Assembly (NCBI GenBank): GCA_003140215.1
Contig: PLJL01000004.1
Span: 340,191 to 404,190, forward strand
Direction: 5' to 3'
Length of the DNA: 64,000 nucleotides
Source of the DNA: Vulcanimicrobiota bacterium
Lineage (GTDB): Bacteria; Vulcanimicrobiota; Vulcanimicrobiia; Vulcanimicrobiales; Vulcanimicrobiaceae
Shown here: positions 18,741 to 27,788 of the stretch, piece by piece
Layout: every line of letters begins with the position of its first letter
Position numbering within the stretch: the stretch's first letter is position 1
The notes under the pieces: model-generated
Told to the model about the DNA's origin: nothing
Databases searched by the model: none
The model's input: only the letters and a program-made list of their open reading frames with translations
Position numbers and translations under genes: made by a program

Positions 18741-19873
18741 CGGCGAGGGCGTATTCGGTAGATCGCGCCGGTTAGGTCGTCGCTGACGAACAGCGAGCCG
18801 TCGGTGCCGACGGCGACGCCGGTCGGGCGGCACGAGCGCGATCCGTCGGCGCCCTGACAGCCGCCGCCGAATTCCGTCCACTGCACGTCTGGGTTCGACC
18901 AGTCGACCGCACGAGCCGGTTCGTCGTTCTTGAACGCCACGAAGGCGACCCGCGGCGGGACGAGCGGCCGGTGCCACGAGCCGTGCAGCGTGACGAACGC
19001 GCCGCCGCGGTAGCTCGCCGGAAACGCGTAGGCCCCTTTTGCGTCGGCCGGGTAGAACGCCGCGCCGATCGGCGTGTCGTATGCGGGAAAGATCACCTTC
19101 GGCAGCACCACGCCGCTGCAACTCGCGCCACCGATGGGCTTGCGATCGTCGTAGCACGTGATCCAGCCGTAATCGGGCGTGCCCGCGTGCGCGCTGACGT
19201 CGTCGAAGATCTCATAGGGATGGCCGTGCTCGAGCTCGTCGCGCCCCGCGACGCCGGCCCATAGGTCGCCGTTGCCGGGCTGCACCGCCAGCGCGATCGC
19301 ATTGCGAATGTCGACCGCGCGGGCATGCATGTTTTTCCCGTCCGGCGTCATCGCTTGGATCGTGGCGCGCGTGGGGTCCGTCTCGTTGCACGCGTTGCAC
19401 GACGAGCCGACGCTCGCGTACAACGTGCCCTTGGAGAGCGCAAGCGTCGTGGTGCTGTGCACCCCCCCGCCGCCCGGGCGTACGCTGGCGATCTTCTGCG
19501 GCGCCGAGCGCGCTGCGCGGTCGCCGGACTGATACGGGATGCGCCACACACCGAACTGTCCGGCGGCGTAGAGCGTATCGCCGGCAAGCAAGACTCCCGC
19601 GACCGGCCCGTCGGCGATCGTGACGAACCGCCGCGCCTCGCCCGGAGCCTTCTCCGCGTCGGGGACGACGTAGATCGCGTCGCCGCCCGTGCCGGCGAAG
19701 AGATCGCCGTTGGGCGCGACGGCGAGCTCGCGCGCGCCGGGCACGGTCGCGATGCGCTCAACCGTGAACCCGGTGGGCGCGCGTAAACCGGCCTCGCCGG
19801 CGGCACGGGCATGGGGTGCGGGCAGGACCGCCAGGCCGGCGGCAAGCAACGCCGCGCCGCCGAGCGAACGCAG
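18737..19873 (-). CDS. Exported sugar/sorbosone dehydrogenase-like beta-propeller
   Basis: About 378 aa after the presumed start. The protein has a hydrophobic export signal (LGGAALLAAGLAVLPAPHAR) and a propeller of the PQQ-dependent glucose/sorbosone dehydrogenase type. Visible are GFTVERIATVPGARELAVAP, NGDLFAG, GVHSTTTLALSKGTLYASVG, NGDLWAGVAGRDELEHGHPY and PTGVAVGTDGSLFVSDD. No standard start codon precedes the signal in frame: an ATG at 19881 is out of frame by one base. Either a CTG near 19873 is used or there is a single-base error. The stop overlaps the Crp-like gene by 4 bp. The N-terminus is close to the divergent hisH start. Confidence 0.7.
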   Translation of the reverse strand: MRSLGGAALLAAGLAVLPAPHARAAGEAGLRAPTGFTVERIATVPGARELAVAPNGDLFAGTGGDAIYVVPDAEKAPGEARRFVTIADGPVAGVLLAGDTLYAAGQFGVWRIPYQSGDRAARSAPQKIASVRPGGGGVHSTTTLALSKGTLYASVGSSCNACNETDPTRATIQAMTPDGKNMHARAVDIRNAIALAVQPGNGDLWAGVAGRDELEHGHPYEIFDDVSAHAGTPDYGWITCYDDRKPIGGASCSGVVLPKVIFPAYDTPIGAAFYPADAKGAYAFPASYRGGAFVTLHGSWHRPLVPPRVAFVAFKNDEPARAVDWSNPDVQWTEFGGGCQGADGSRSCRPTGVAVGTDGSLFVSDDLTGAIYRIRPRR

Positions 19874-19879
19874 GCGTCC

Positions 19880-20518
19880 ATGACGGCGGCGAGCATCGCG
19901 GTGATCGACTACGGCGGCGGCAACGTCGGCTCGCTTCTCGCCGCGCTGGAGCGGCGCGGCGCGCGGTTCGCGCTCACCGCCGACCCGGCCGCCGTCGAAG
20001 CCGCCGGCGCGGCGATCTTGCCGGGCGACAGCGCCTTCGGGGCGACCGTCGACGCGCTGCGCGAGCGCGGCTTGGACGGTGCAATTCGCCGCACGATCGC
20101 GGCCGGGCGACCGTTCCTCGGGATCTGCGTCGGTATGCAAGTGTTGTTCGACTCCAGCGACGAGTACGGGGGCGCACTCGGCCTGGGTATCCTACCCGGC
20201 GAAGTGCGCCGCTTCACCGGCGCCCCGCGCGTCCCGCACATGGGGTGGAACGACCTCGTGGTCGAGCGCAGCCATCCCTTCGTCGATGGGTTGACCACCG
20301 GCGCCTGGGCCTACTTCTTGCACTCGTACCGGGTGGCTGAGTCGGCGGCGACGGTCGCGTCGTGCGACTACGGCGGGCGCTTTGCCGCGATCGTCGCCCA
20401 GGACAACGTGATGGCGACGCAGTTCCATCCCGAGAAGAGCCGCGCCGCCGGCGCACGGTTGCTCGACAACTTCGTGCGCATCGCGTCGGCCTCGCATACC
20501 GGCGCCGCGCGCGCGTGA
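19880..20518 (+). CDS. hisH: Imidazole glycerol phosphate synthase, glutamine amidotransferase subunit
   Basis: 212 aa. It hydrolyses glutamine and passes ammonia to HisF in histidine biosynthesis. It begins IAVIDYGGGNVGSL, with the oxyanion region AILPGDSAF, nucleophile Cys in FLGICVGMQVLF and His-Glu in ATQFHPEKS. ATG 19880 fits the family N-terminus. The stop overlaps the hisA GTG (GTGA). hisF is not in the window; it may follow elsewhere. Confidence 0.94.
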   Translation: MTAASIAVIDYGGGNVGSLLAALERRGARFALTADPAAVEAAGAAILPGDSAFGATVDALRERGLDGAIRRTIAAGRPFLGICVGMQVLFDSSDEYGGALGLGILPGEVRRFTGAPRVPHMGWNDLVVERSHPFVDGLTTGAWAYFLHSYRVAESAATVASCDYGGRFAAIVAQDNVMATQFHPEKSRAAGARLLDNFVRIASASHTGAARA

Positions 20519-21240
20519 CCATCTATCCGGCGATCGATCTGCGCGGCGGTCACGCGGTGCGCCTCGAGCGCGGCGATCTCGCGCGCGAGACGCGCTACGA
20601 CGCCGACCCGGTGGCGCGCGCCCGCGCGTTCGTCGCGCAAGGCGCGCAAGCGCTGCACGTCGTCGACCTCGACGGCGCGTTCGGAACCGGCGAGAACCAC
20701 GCCGCGCTGCGCGCGATCTGCGCCGCGGTCGACGTTGCGGTGCAGACCGGCGGCGGGATTCGAAGCGCCGCCGACGTCGCCGCGCGCTTCGACGCCGGCG
20801 CGCAGGCCGTCGTGATCGGTACGCTGCTCGTCGAAGCGCCCGACACCGCGCGCGCGCTCGTGGAGCGCTGGGGCGAACGCATCGTCGCCGGGATCGACGC
20901 TCGCGGCGACGTCGTAGCCACGCGCGGGTGGCTGGGCGGCGGCGCCATCTTGCGCGACGACCTGGTGCGCAGTGTGGCCGCATGGGGGATGCGGCGCGTG
21001 GTCTACACCGAGATCGCGCGCGACGGCATGGGATCGGGCTACGACATCGCCGCGCTCGCGCACGTCGCCGCGCTGACGCCGTTGAGCATCACGGCCAGCG
21101 GCGGTGCGCGCACCGTCGCGGATCTCGTCGCGCTGCGCGCCGGGACGCCGGCCAACGTCGACGCGGCGATCGTGGGGCGCGCGCTCTACGAGGGGACGCT
21201 CGACCTCGGATCGGCGCTGGCGGCCTTGCAGGCCTCGTAG
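20515..21240 (+). CDS. hisA: ProFAR isomerase (phosphoribosylformimino-AICAR-P isomerase)
   Basis: A 241-aa TIM barrel that carries out the Amadori rearrangement step of histidine biosynthesis. It has IYPAIDLRGGHAVRLERGD at the N-terminus, HVVDLDGAFGTGENHAAL, the phosphate-binding QTGGGIRS, and YTEIARDGMGSGYDI followed by SITASGGARTV. It starts at the GTG overlapping hisH. The last 55 bp overlap the 3' end of the convergent Crp-like gene. Confidence 0.94.
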   Translation: MTIYPAIDLRGGHAVRLERGDLARETRYDADPVARARAFVAQGAQALHVVDLDGAFGTGENHAALRAICAAVDVAVQTGGGIRSAADVAARFDAGAQAVVIGTLLVEAPDTARALVERWGERIVAGIDARGDVVATRGWLGGGAILRDDLVRSVAAWGMRRVVYTEIARDGMGSGYDIAALAHVAALTPLSITASGGARTVADLVALRAGTPANVDAAIVGRALYEGTLDLGSALAALQAS

Positions 21241-21965
21241 CACTCGCACGCTTCACCGGCGAGCCGCGCTGCGTCCACGATGGTGACCACGCCGCGCTGA
21301 TACTCGATCGCCCCGCGGCGGTGCAGCACGTTGGCGGCTTCTGAGACGCCGGCGCGGCGCACGCTCAGCATGATCGCCAGAAAATCATGGGTGAGCGAGA
21401 ACTGGTCGCGGCCGACCCGGTCGGCGGTCATCAACAGCCAGCGCGCGCAGCGCTGCAGCACCGTATGCCGCGCGTTGCACGCCGCGAACTGCTGCGTCCG
21501 AAACAGCGCCGCGGTGACACTGTCCCGCAGCAGCCGCGCGAACGGCAGGCTGGTCTCCATGCGATCGACGAAGCGCGCCATCGGCATGCGTGCCACCTGG
21601 CCGGCGACTTGGCAGTACGTCGCGCGCCGCGCGAAGTACGACTCGAGCACCGCATCGACTTCGACGAAGCCTTCGCGGCCGATCGCGCCGACTTCGACGA
21701 CGTCGCCGTTCTCGAATGAGGCGACCACCGAGACCATGGCGTCGACGGGAAAGTCGACGTGCTCCATCCACGTGCCAAGCACGTGCGTGTGTTCGTGCGC
21801 GATCAGCGTGACGAGCTCGAGATCCTCGGCGAGCTCGTCGCGGTCCGTGTGCGGCAAGGCATCGAGCAGACTGTTCCCACACGGGAACGCGAGACGCTGC
21901 GTGGAGCGACCGGTCGGTACGGGCTTGACGGTGACGGTCGAACTCCTAGCAGCGAGCTCCGCCAC
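21186..21965 (-). CDS. Crp/Fnr-like transcriptional regulator (paralogue)
   Basis: 259 aa, same family as the gene at 18051. The common opening is GNSLLDALPHTDRDELAEDL, then HVDFPVDAMVSVVASFENGD and EVGAIGREGFVEVDAVLES. The C-terminal winged helix is LTHDFLAIMLSVRRAGVSEA, NVLHRRGAIEYQRG, followed by the Cys motif EACECYEAC. It is about 30 residues longer at the N-terminus, so a later start is possible. It overlaps hisA convergently by 55 bp. It may control the his or cell-wall genes nearby, but no operator was identified. Confidence 0.75.
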   Translation of the reverse strand: MAELAARSSTVTVKPVPTGRSTQRLAFPCGNSLLDALPHTDRDELAEDLELVTLIAHEHTHVLGTWMEHVDFPVDAMVSVVASFENGDVVEVGAIGREGFVEVDAVLESYFARRATYCQVAGQVARMPMARFVDRMETSLPFARLLRDSVTAALFRTQQFAACNARHTVLQRCARWLLMTADRVGRDQFSLTHDFLAIMLSVRRAGVSEAANVLHRRGAIEYQRGVVTIVDAARLAGEACECYEACKAASADPRSSVPS

Positions 21966-22035
21966 GAGGCGGCGCGAAACGCGCGCTCATTATAGCACGC
22001 GCGACGTACGTCAGCGTACAAAAGCGGGCCGTGCG

Positions 22036-23286
22036 CTAGCTTGGCGGCGGGCTCGGCGACGGCGTGCGGCGGATGATCGGGCGGTGCGACGGTCGCGGCG
22101 ACGGTGCAGCCGTCGCGCTGGGAGCCGGCGTTTTCTGCACCGCCGGCGTCGGTGTGGGCGACGGTGCCGGCGACAACGTTCGTAACGGGTATCGGCGGTG
22201 GCCCGGAGTCGCGCTGGGCGCCGGAGACGGCACGTTGACCGAGCGCCGTATTGGGCTGGGTAACGGCGACGGGTACGACGGCTGGGTCGGATCGCGCCCC
22301 AGCGGCGCCGTGACGAGGTCGATCGTCTGCGGCAGCACGATGCTTTGCACCGTTCCGTCTGGCAGCGTCAGGCGCGCGGCGACGCGCGCGAACGGTTGGT
22401 TCACGCCGTTGGGAACGAAGACGTGCGCGACGTACGAGTTGGCGGTGTACACGAGCAGCGGAAAATAGCTGCCGACGCCGTCGACGCCGACGTAGCCCGT
22501 GATGCCGGGCGCGCCGTGGACGTACACGTCGAACGCGTTGGTGCCCGGCCTGATCCAGCGATCGATCCAGATCGCCGAGATCGGATAGGGCGTCGGCGGC
22601 GGTGCGGCGACGAACGCGAAGTTGTCGACGAAGGACCATTGCTGCGCGATCGGCGCACCGCTCGCGTCGCGGCCGAAGACCCGCACGGAATGCGTACCCG
22701 GCGCGAGCGCCGTCCGCGGTGTGAACAAGACTTGATCGCCGATCACCGCCGCCTCGGCGCTGACGTCGCGGCCGTCGAGGATCAGCTGCAGCGAACGCGG
22801 ATCGATCGACGCGGCGCCGGCGAAGCGCGCCGTGATGGCCGGATACGGATCGTGCACCTCGCTCCCCGACGCGGGTGTCAGCGTGATCGCGTACGTCGCC
22901 GCATTGGTCGTCGCCGGCTGGGCCGCGGGCGGCGTGACGCGCGCGACGGGTACCGTTACGCGGACCTCGTCCAGCGCGACGGTTCGCGTCGCCGCCTGGT
23001 AGGCCACGTGCAGGCCGAAGGCGTTCGCAACCGCGCGCAACGGCGCGTATGCGGCACCCTTCACGATCGCGTCTTTGGGGACGACGAGCGACGCGAAATG
23101 GTCGCCGCGTTGCACGGTGATCGTGCGGGTCGGACCGTCGTAGCCGACGTCGGCGCCCAGCGCGTCTCCCAGCGCCCGAACCGGGATGAGCACGTGCCCC
23201 GCGCGCACCGCGGCGCGCGCCCGCGGCAGCACCGTTTTGCCGTCGAGCGTGATCGCGAAGGTAGCGAAGGTGAGAGCGGGGATCAC
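22036..23286 (-). CDS. Exported copper-amine-oxidase-N-type stalk-domain protein
   Basis: 416 aa from a GTG that overlaps the alr stop. The N-terminus holds a copper amine oxidase N-terminal-like (stalk) domain: ITLDGKTVLPRARAAVRAG, VLIPVRALGDALGADVGYDG and APLRAVANAFGLHVAYQ. This is followed by an Ig-like region (HSVRVFGRDASGAPIAQQW). The C-terminal approx 90 residues are a Pro/Ser/Thr-rich disordered tail (SPAPSPTPTPAVQKT and similar). No clear signal peptide is visible. Such domains are common in envelope proteins; the role here is unknown. Confidence 0.65.
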   Translation of the reverse strand: MIPALTFATFAITLDGKTVLPRARAAVRAGHVLIPVRALGDALGADVGYDGPTRTITVQRGDHFASLVVPKDAIVKGAAYAPLRAVANAFGLHVAYQAATRTVALDEVRVTVPVARVTPPAAQPATTNAATYAITLTPASGSEVHDPYPAITARFAGAASIDPRSLQLILDGRDVSAEAAVIGDQVLFTPRTALAPGTHSVRVFGRDASGAPIAQQWSFVDNFAFVAAPPPTPYPISAIWIDRWIRPGTNAFDVYVHGAPGITGYVGVDGVGSYFPLLVYTANSYVAHVFVPNGVNQPFARVAARLTLPDGTVQSIVLPQTIDLVTAPLGRDPTQPSYPSPLPSPIRRSVNVPSPAPSATPGHRRYPLRTLSPAPSPTPTPAVQKTPAPSATAAPSPRPSHRPIIRRTPSPSPPPS

Positions 23287-24401
23287 GTGCCGATAACGTC
23301 GTAGCGGCGCGGAACGTGCGCCGGAAGCCGGGCGACGATCTCGTACCCGATCGTGCCGCAGGCGCCGGCGAGGTCCTCGGCGCTGAGGCGCTCGGCGCCG
23401 TTGGAGCCGATCAGCGTGACCGTGTCGCCGGGGGCCGCGTCGTCGACGGCGGTCACGTCGGCGAAGGCCATGTCCATGCAGACGCGCCCGATCACCGGTG
23501 CGCGCCGGCCCCGCACCAGCACCTGCGCGGCGTTGCCGGCCGTGCGCGGGAGCCCTTCGGCATAGCCGATCGGCAGCGTCGCGATGCGCGAACGGCGCGC
23601 TGCGCGCCAGGTTCGTCCGTAGCCGACCGTTTCGCCGGCCTCGATTTCGTGCAGCGCGACGATGCGCGTGTTCCAGCGCAGCGCGGGTTCGAGCACGAGG
23701 CCGCGCTCGCGCATGAGCGCCTCCGCTTCGGCGCTGGGCCAGATCCCGTAGAGCCCGATCCCGCAGCGCACCGCGTCGAGCCGCGCGTCGGGCCACAGAA
23801 TCGCCGCCGCGGTCGCGGCGGCGTGGCGCTCGACGCGCGCACCGAGCCCCCGCGTCGCCAGGCCGAAGCGCGCCAACTGTTCGAGCGTGAACGTCGAGTC
23901 GAGCTCCTCGGCCGCCGCGATGTGCGTGAACGCGCCGGCGAGCTCGAATTCCGGCGTCGCGGCGAAGCGTTCCAGAAGCGCCGGTGCGGCGTCGACCGAT
24001 ATGCCCAGCCGCACGACGCCGGTGTCGATCTTGGCCTGCACGACGAACGGCCGCCGGCGCCGTCGCGCGACGCTGGCGACCTGGCGCGCGTACAGCTCGC
24101 CGTCCCACAGCGTGATGGTGACATCGGTCGCGTGCGCGATCTCGAGGTCCGCGGGCGGGATCGGGCCGAGCACGTGGATCGGCGCATCGATCCCGGCGTC
24201 GCGCAGCGCCACCGCTTCTTCGAGCGCATAGACGCACAGCCGCGCCGCATGCGGCGCCAGCGCACGCGCGACCGGGACGAGCCCGTGCCCGTAGGCGTCG
24301 GCCTTTACCACCGCGTACAGCCGCGCCGGCGCGACGAGCCGCGCGAGCGCTTGCGCGTTGCGAACGATCGCGCCGAGATCGATCGCGACTTCGGCGATCA
24401 C
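23283..24401 (-). CDS. alr: Alanine racemase
   Basis: 372 aa. PLP-dependent interconversion of L- and D-alanine for peptidoglycan. Lys33 in LYAVVKADAYGHG binds PLP. The opposite catalytic Tyr is Tyr261 in ETVGYGRTW. CGIGLYGIWP and IGRVCMDMAFADVT are also typical. Length agrees with the family. It is coupled by 4 bp to the stalk-domain gene downstream and lies 4 bp after the small membrane gene upstream. Confidence 0.94.
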   Translation of the reverse strand: MIAEVAIDLGAIVRNAQALARLVAPARLYAVVKADAYGHGLVPVARALAPHAARLCVYALEEAVALRDAGIDAPIHVLGPIPPADLEIAHATDVTITLWDGELYARQVASVARRRRRPFVVQAKIDTGVVRLGISVDAAPALLERFAATPEFELAGAFTHIAAAEELDSTFTLEQLARFGLATRGLGARVERHAAATAAAILWPDARLDAVRCGIGLYGIWPSAEAEALMRERGLVLEPALRWNTRIVALHEIEAGETVGYGRTWRAARRSRIATLPIGYAEGLPRTAGNAAQVLVRGRRAPVIGRVCMDMAFADVTAVDDAAPGDTVTLIGSNGAERLSAEDLAGACGTIGYEIVARLPAHVPRRYDVIGT

Positions 24402-24405
24402 GCCG

Positions 24406-24891
24406 TCATCCGGTGCTGGTCGGGCGCAGCATCCGCGCGGCGATGAGCCCGACGGGCACCCCGTAGGCGACGACGTACGCGACGAGCGCGATCCCGAACG
24501 CCGCCGCGGACGGCCGGCGGTACTGTCCCGCGGTGATGAAGACGATCTGCATGAAGACGTAGACGACTAGGCCGAACGCGGCCCCGGAGATCCACGGCCG
24601 CAAGAGTAGCTGCGCCTGCGTGCGCGCGAGCGAGACGTAGCCCAGCGCCCAGCCGATCGCGACCGCGAAGTGCAGCCCCGCGCCCAGCGCCGGCGCTGTG
24701 GGATTCGCCGCCGCACCGCTGCCGATCAGCAGGGCCGCCAACCCGCCCCAGGTCAGCGCCGCGACCGCGCCCGGGGCCGTCCCGCCGGCGATGAGCGCCG
24801 CGAACAAGAACAGGTCCATGACGATTCCGCCGCCGATCCCCGCGACCAATCCGGCCACGAGTCGATCGCGCGCCGTCAAGCTACCTTCCAC
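24406..24891 (-). CDS. Polytopic membrane protein of unknown function
   Basis: 161 aa with about four hydrophobic segments (LVAGLVAGIGGGIVMDLFLF, ALTWGGLAALLIG, FAVAIGWALGYVSL, FGLVVYVFMQIVFIT and one near the C-terminus). No family was recognised with confidence. It is 4 bp upstream of alr and in the same operon. Confidence 0.6.
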   Translation of the reverse strand: MEGSLTARDRLVAGLVAGIGGGIVMDLFLFAALIAGGTAPGAVAALTWGGLAALLIGSGAAANPTAPALGAGLHFAVAIGWALGYVSLARTQAQLLLRPWISGAAFGLVVYVFMQIVFITAGQYRRPSAAAFGIALVAYVVAYGVPVGLIAARMLRPTSTG

Positions 24892-24912
24892 GGCGCTCGC
24901 CCTTCGCGACGG

Positions 24913-25392
24913 TCAGGCAGTGGTCCCGGACGAGCCCGAGCGGAAGGCTGCCTCGCGAGCTTCCATCGCGTCGCCGAGCCGGCGGAGCAGGTCGGCCATG
25001 GTCGCCCGGGCGATGTGCCGGCCGATCAGGAGGTCGAAGATCTGGCCGAGCGGGCCCAGCGGCGGGCAGTAGGAGCCCTCCAGGGTCAAGCGCGTCTCGT
25101 CGACGGAGGCGATGCGCAACCGCAGGGTGCCGTGAAAGTCCGGGAAGAGGTGGGTCCCGGCGGTCCAGTGGACCGCGAGCGCATCGTGGGGCCGGCCCGC
25201 CTCGGCCTGGTCGGGTTCGCGCTCGAAGACCATGCGCACCGGCCGGCGCAGCACAACCAGGTCCCGCAACGGGACCCGGACCTCGGCGCCCCGGGCGGCG
25301 ACCTCGGCGAAGAAATCCTCGGCATAGTCGTGCGCGATCGAGAACGGGCAGCGCACGACGCGTTCGACCACGACCTCGGAGAGAGCGGCCAC
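24913..25392 (-). CDS. SRPBCC-like lipid/ligand-binding protein
   Basis: A 159-aa soluble protein with the pattern of polyketide cyclase/START-type domains. An opening strand-helix (VVVERVVRCPFSIAHDYAED) is followed by alternating strands (VRVPLRDLVVLRRPVRMVFE, LRLRIASVDETRLTLEGSY) and a long C-terminal helix (IARATMADLLRRLGDAMEA). The ligand is unknown. It is probably the first gene of the operon with the membrane gene and alr. Confidence 0.5.
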   Translation of the reverse strand: MAALSEVVVERVVRCPFSIAHDYAEDFFAEVAARGAEVRVPLRDLVVLRRPVRMVFEREPDQAEAGRPHDALAVHWTAGTHLFPDFHGTLRLRIASVDETRLTLEGSYCPPLGPLGQIFDLLIGRHIARATMADLLRRLGDAMEAREAAFRSGSSGTTA

Positions 25393-25441
25393 GATAGGCC
25401 ACTCGTTCCCCGATGTCCCCCCGACCCCCGTCGGAGCCCCT

Positions 25442-25524
25442 CATTGTCAATGCTGAGCCCCGTCGAAGCATGAGCCACCATCCCCCATTGTCATGCTGAG
25501 CCCCGTCGAAGCATGAGCCACCAT
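25442..25524. repeat. Tandem pair of a 39-40 bp dispersed repeat (copy B)
   Basis: Two near-identical units, 25442-25481 and 25486-25524, each containing TGCTGAGCCCCGTCGAAG and GCATGAGCCACCAT, separated by four C. The core CTGAGCCCCGTCGAAG is shared with the repeats at 16151 and 27683. The stretch 25393-25593 otherwise has no gene. Confidence 0.75.
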
Positions 25525-25593
25525 CTGGCCCAAAGAGCTCGCCTCACCAGCCGATCCGACCGGCCAAACCCGAACGTAAAGCCGTCTTAGCTC

Positions 25594-25622
25594 TTGCACT
25601 CCGGGGCTGACTCTGCTAACGT
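25594..25622 (+). promoter_or_regulatory. Candidate sigma70-type promoter of groESL
   Basis: TTGCAC (25594-25599) and TAACGT (25617-25622) are separated by 17 bp. Transcription would start near 25629, immediately before the CIRCE element, which is where HrcA operators normally sit. Confidence 0.5.
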
Positions 25623-25632
25623 AAATCTCCGG

Positions 25633-25659
25633 CTAGCACTCTACCGCTAGTAGTGCCAA
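25633..25659 (+). promoter_or_regulatory. CIRCE operator upstream of groES
   Basis: The left arm CTAGCACTC (25633-25641), a 9-bp spacer and the right arm TAGTGCCAA (25651-25659) match the CIRCE consensus TTAGCACTC-N9-GAGTGCTAA at 15 of 18 arm positions with the exact spacer length. HrcA repressor binds CIRCE and releases it on heat shock. The hrcA gene is not in the window. Confidence 0.8.
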
Positions 25660-25708
25660 GCCCATGTCCCCCCGTCTGGTAAGCAATAGCACCCGGAGGA
25701 TGGTTTTC

Positions 25709-26020
25709 GTGAATCTCAAGCCACTGGGCGACCGCGTGGTCGTCGAGCACGTGGAACAGGCCGATAAGAGCGCCGGCGGCGTCTTCCTTCCCGATACGGC
25801 CAAAGAGAAGCCGCAGGAAGGCCGCGTTCTCGCAGTCGGCACCGGCCGCACGCTCGACAATGGCACCAAGCTGCCGATGGACGTCAAGCCTGGCGACCGC
25901 ATCATCTACTCGAAATACTCGGGGTCCGAGATCAAGCTCGAAGGCACCGAATACCTCATCATCTCGGAAAAAGACGTGCTCGCTATCGTTAGCGATGCGC
26001 GCGTTCCGGTCGGAGTCTAA
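25709..26020 (+). CDS. groES: GroES co-chaperonin
   Basis: 103 aa; the lid of the GroEL folding chamber. GTG 25709 is preferred because GGAGGA lies 8 bp upstream and the family begins with [11 protein letters not shown]; the in-frame ATG at 25700 overlaps the ribosome site. The mobile loop ([20 protein letters not shown]), the roof region and the ending EKDVLAIV are intact. groEL follows after 9 bp. Regulated by the CIRCE element upstream. Confidence 0.96.
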   Translation: MNLKPLGDRVVVEHVEQADKSAGGVFLPDTAKEKPQEGRVLAVGTGRTLDNGTKLPMDVKPGDRIIYSKYSGSEIKLEGTEYLIISEKDVLAIVSDARVPVGV

Positions 26021-27673
<1,653 letters not shown>

Positions 27674-27682
27674 TCTTCCGTT

Positions 27683-27729
27683 GTCACCCTGACGGAGTCA
27701 CGTGCGCGTGAGCCCCGTCGAAGGGCGAC
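27683..27729. repeat. Dispersed repeat copy C, within a long imperfect palindrome
   Basis: An imperfect reverse complement of copy A at 16151-16197 (GTCACCCTGAC, then GTCACGTGCGCGTGAGC and CCGTCGAAGGG). Extending to about 27674-27740 it folds on itself as an imperfect hairpin whose tip is TCACG-TGCG-CGTGA. It lies between the groEL stop and the terminator. Confidence 0.7.
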
Positions 27730-27752
27730 AACGGGAAGACGAGATCGAAACG

Positions 27753-27779
27753 GCCCCGGGAGCAATCCCGGGGCTTTTT
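27753..27779 (+). terminator. Rho-independent terminator of groESL
   Basis: An 8-bp perfect stem GCCCCGGG / CCCGGGGC with a 6-nt loop (AGCAAT), directly followed by five T. A textbook intrinsic terminator, placed just before the convergent MBL-fold gene. Confidence 0.9.
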
Positions 27780-27788
27780 CGTGGGCGC

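Noticed and set aside
25442..25524. Possible CRISPR unit
   Set aside because: Only two copies with a 4-bp spacer, and the core recurs elsewhere as a dispersed repeat.
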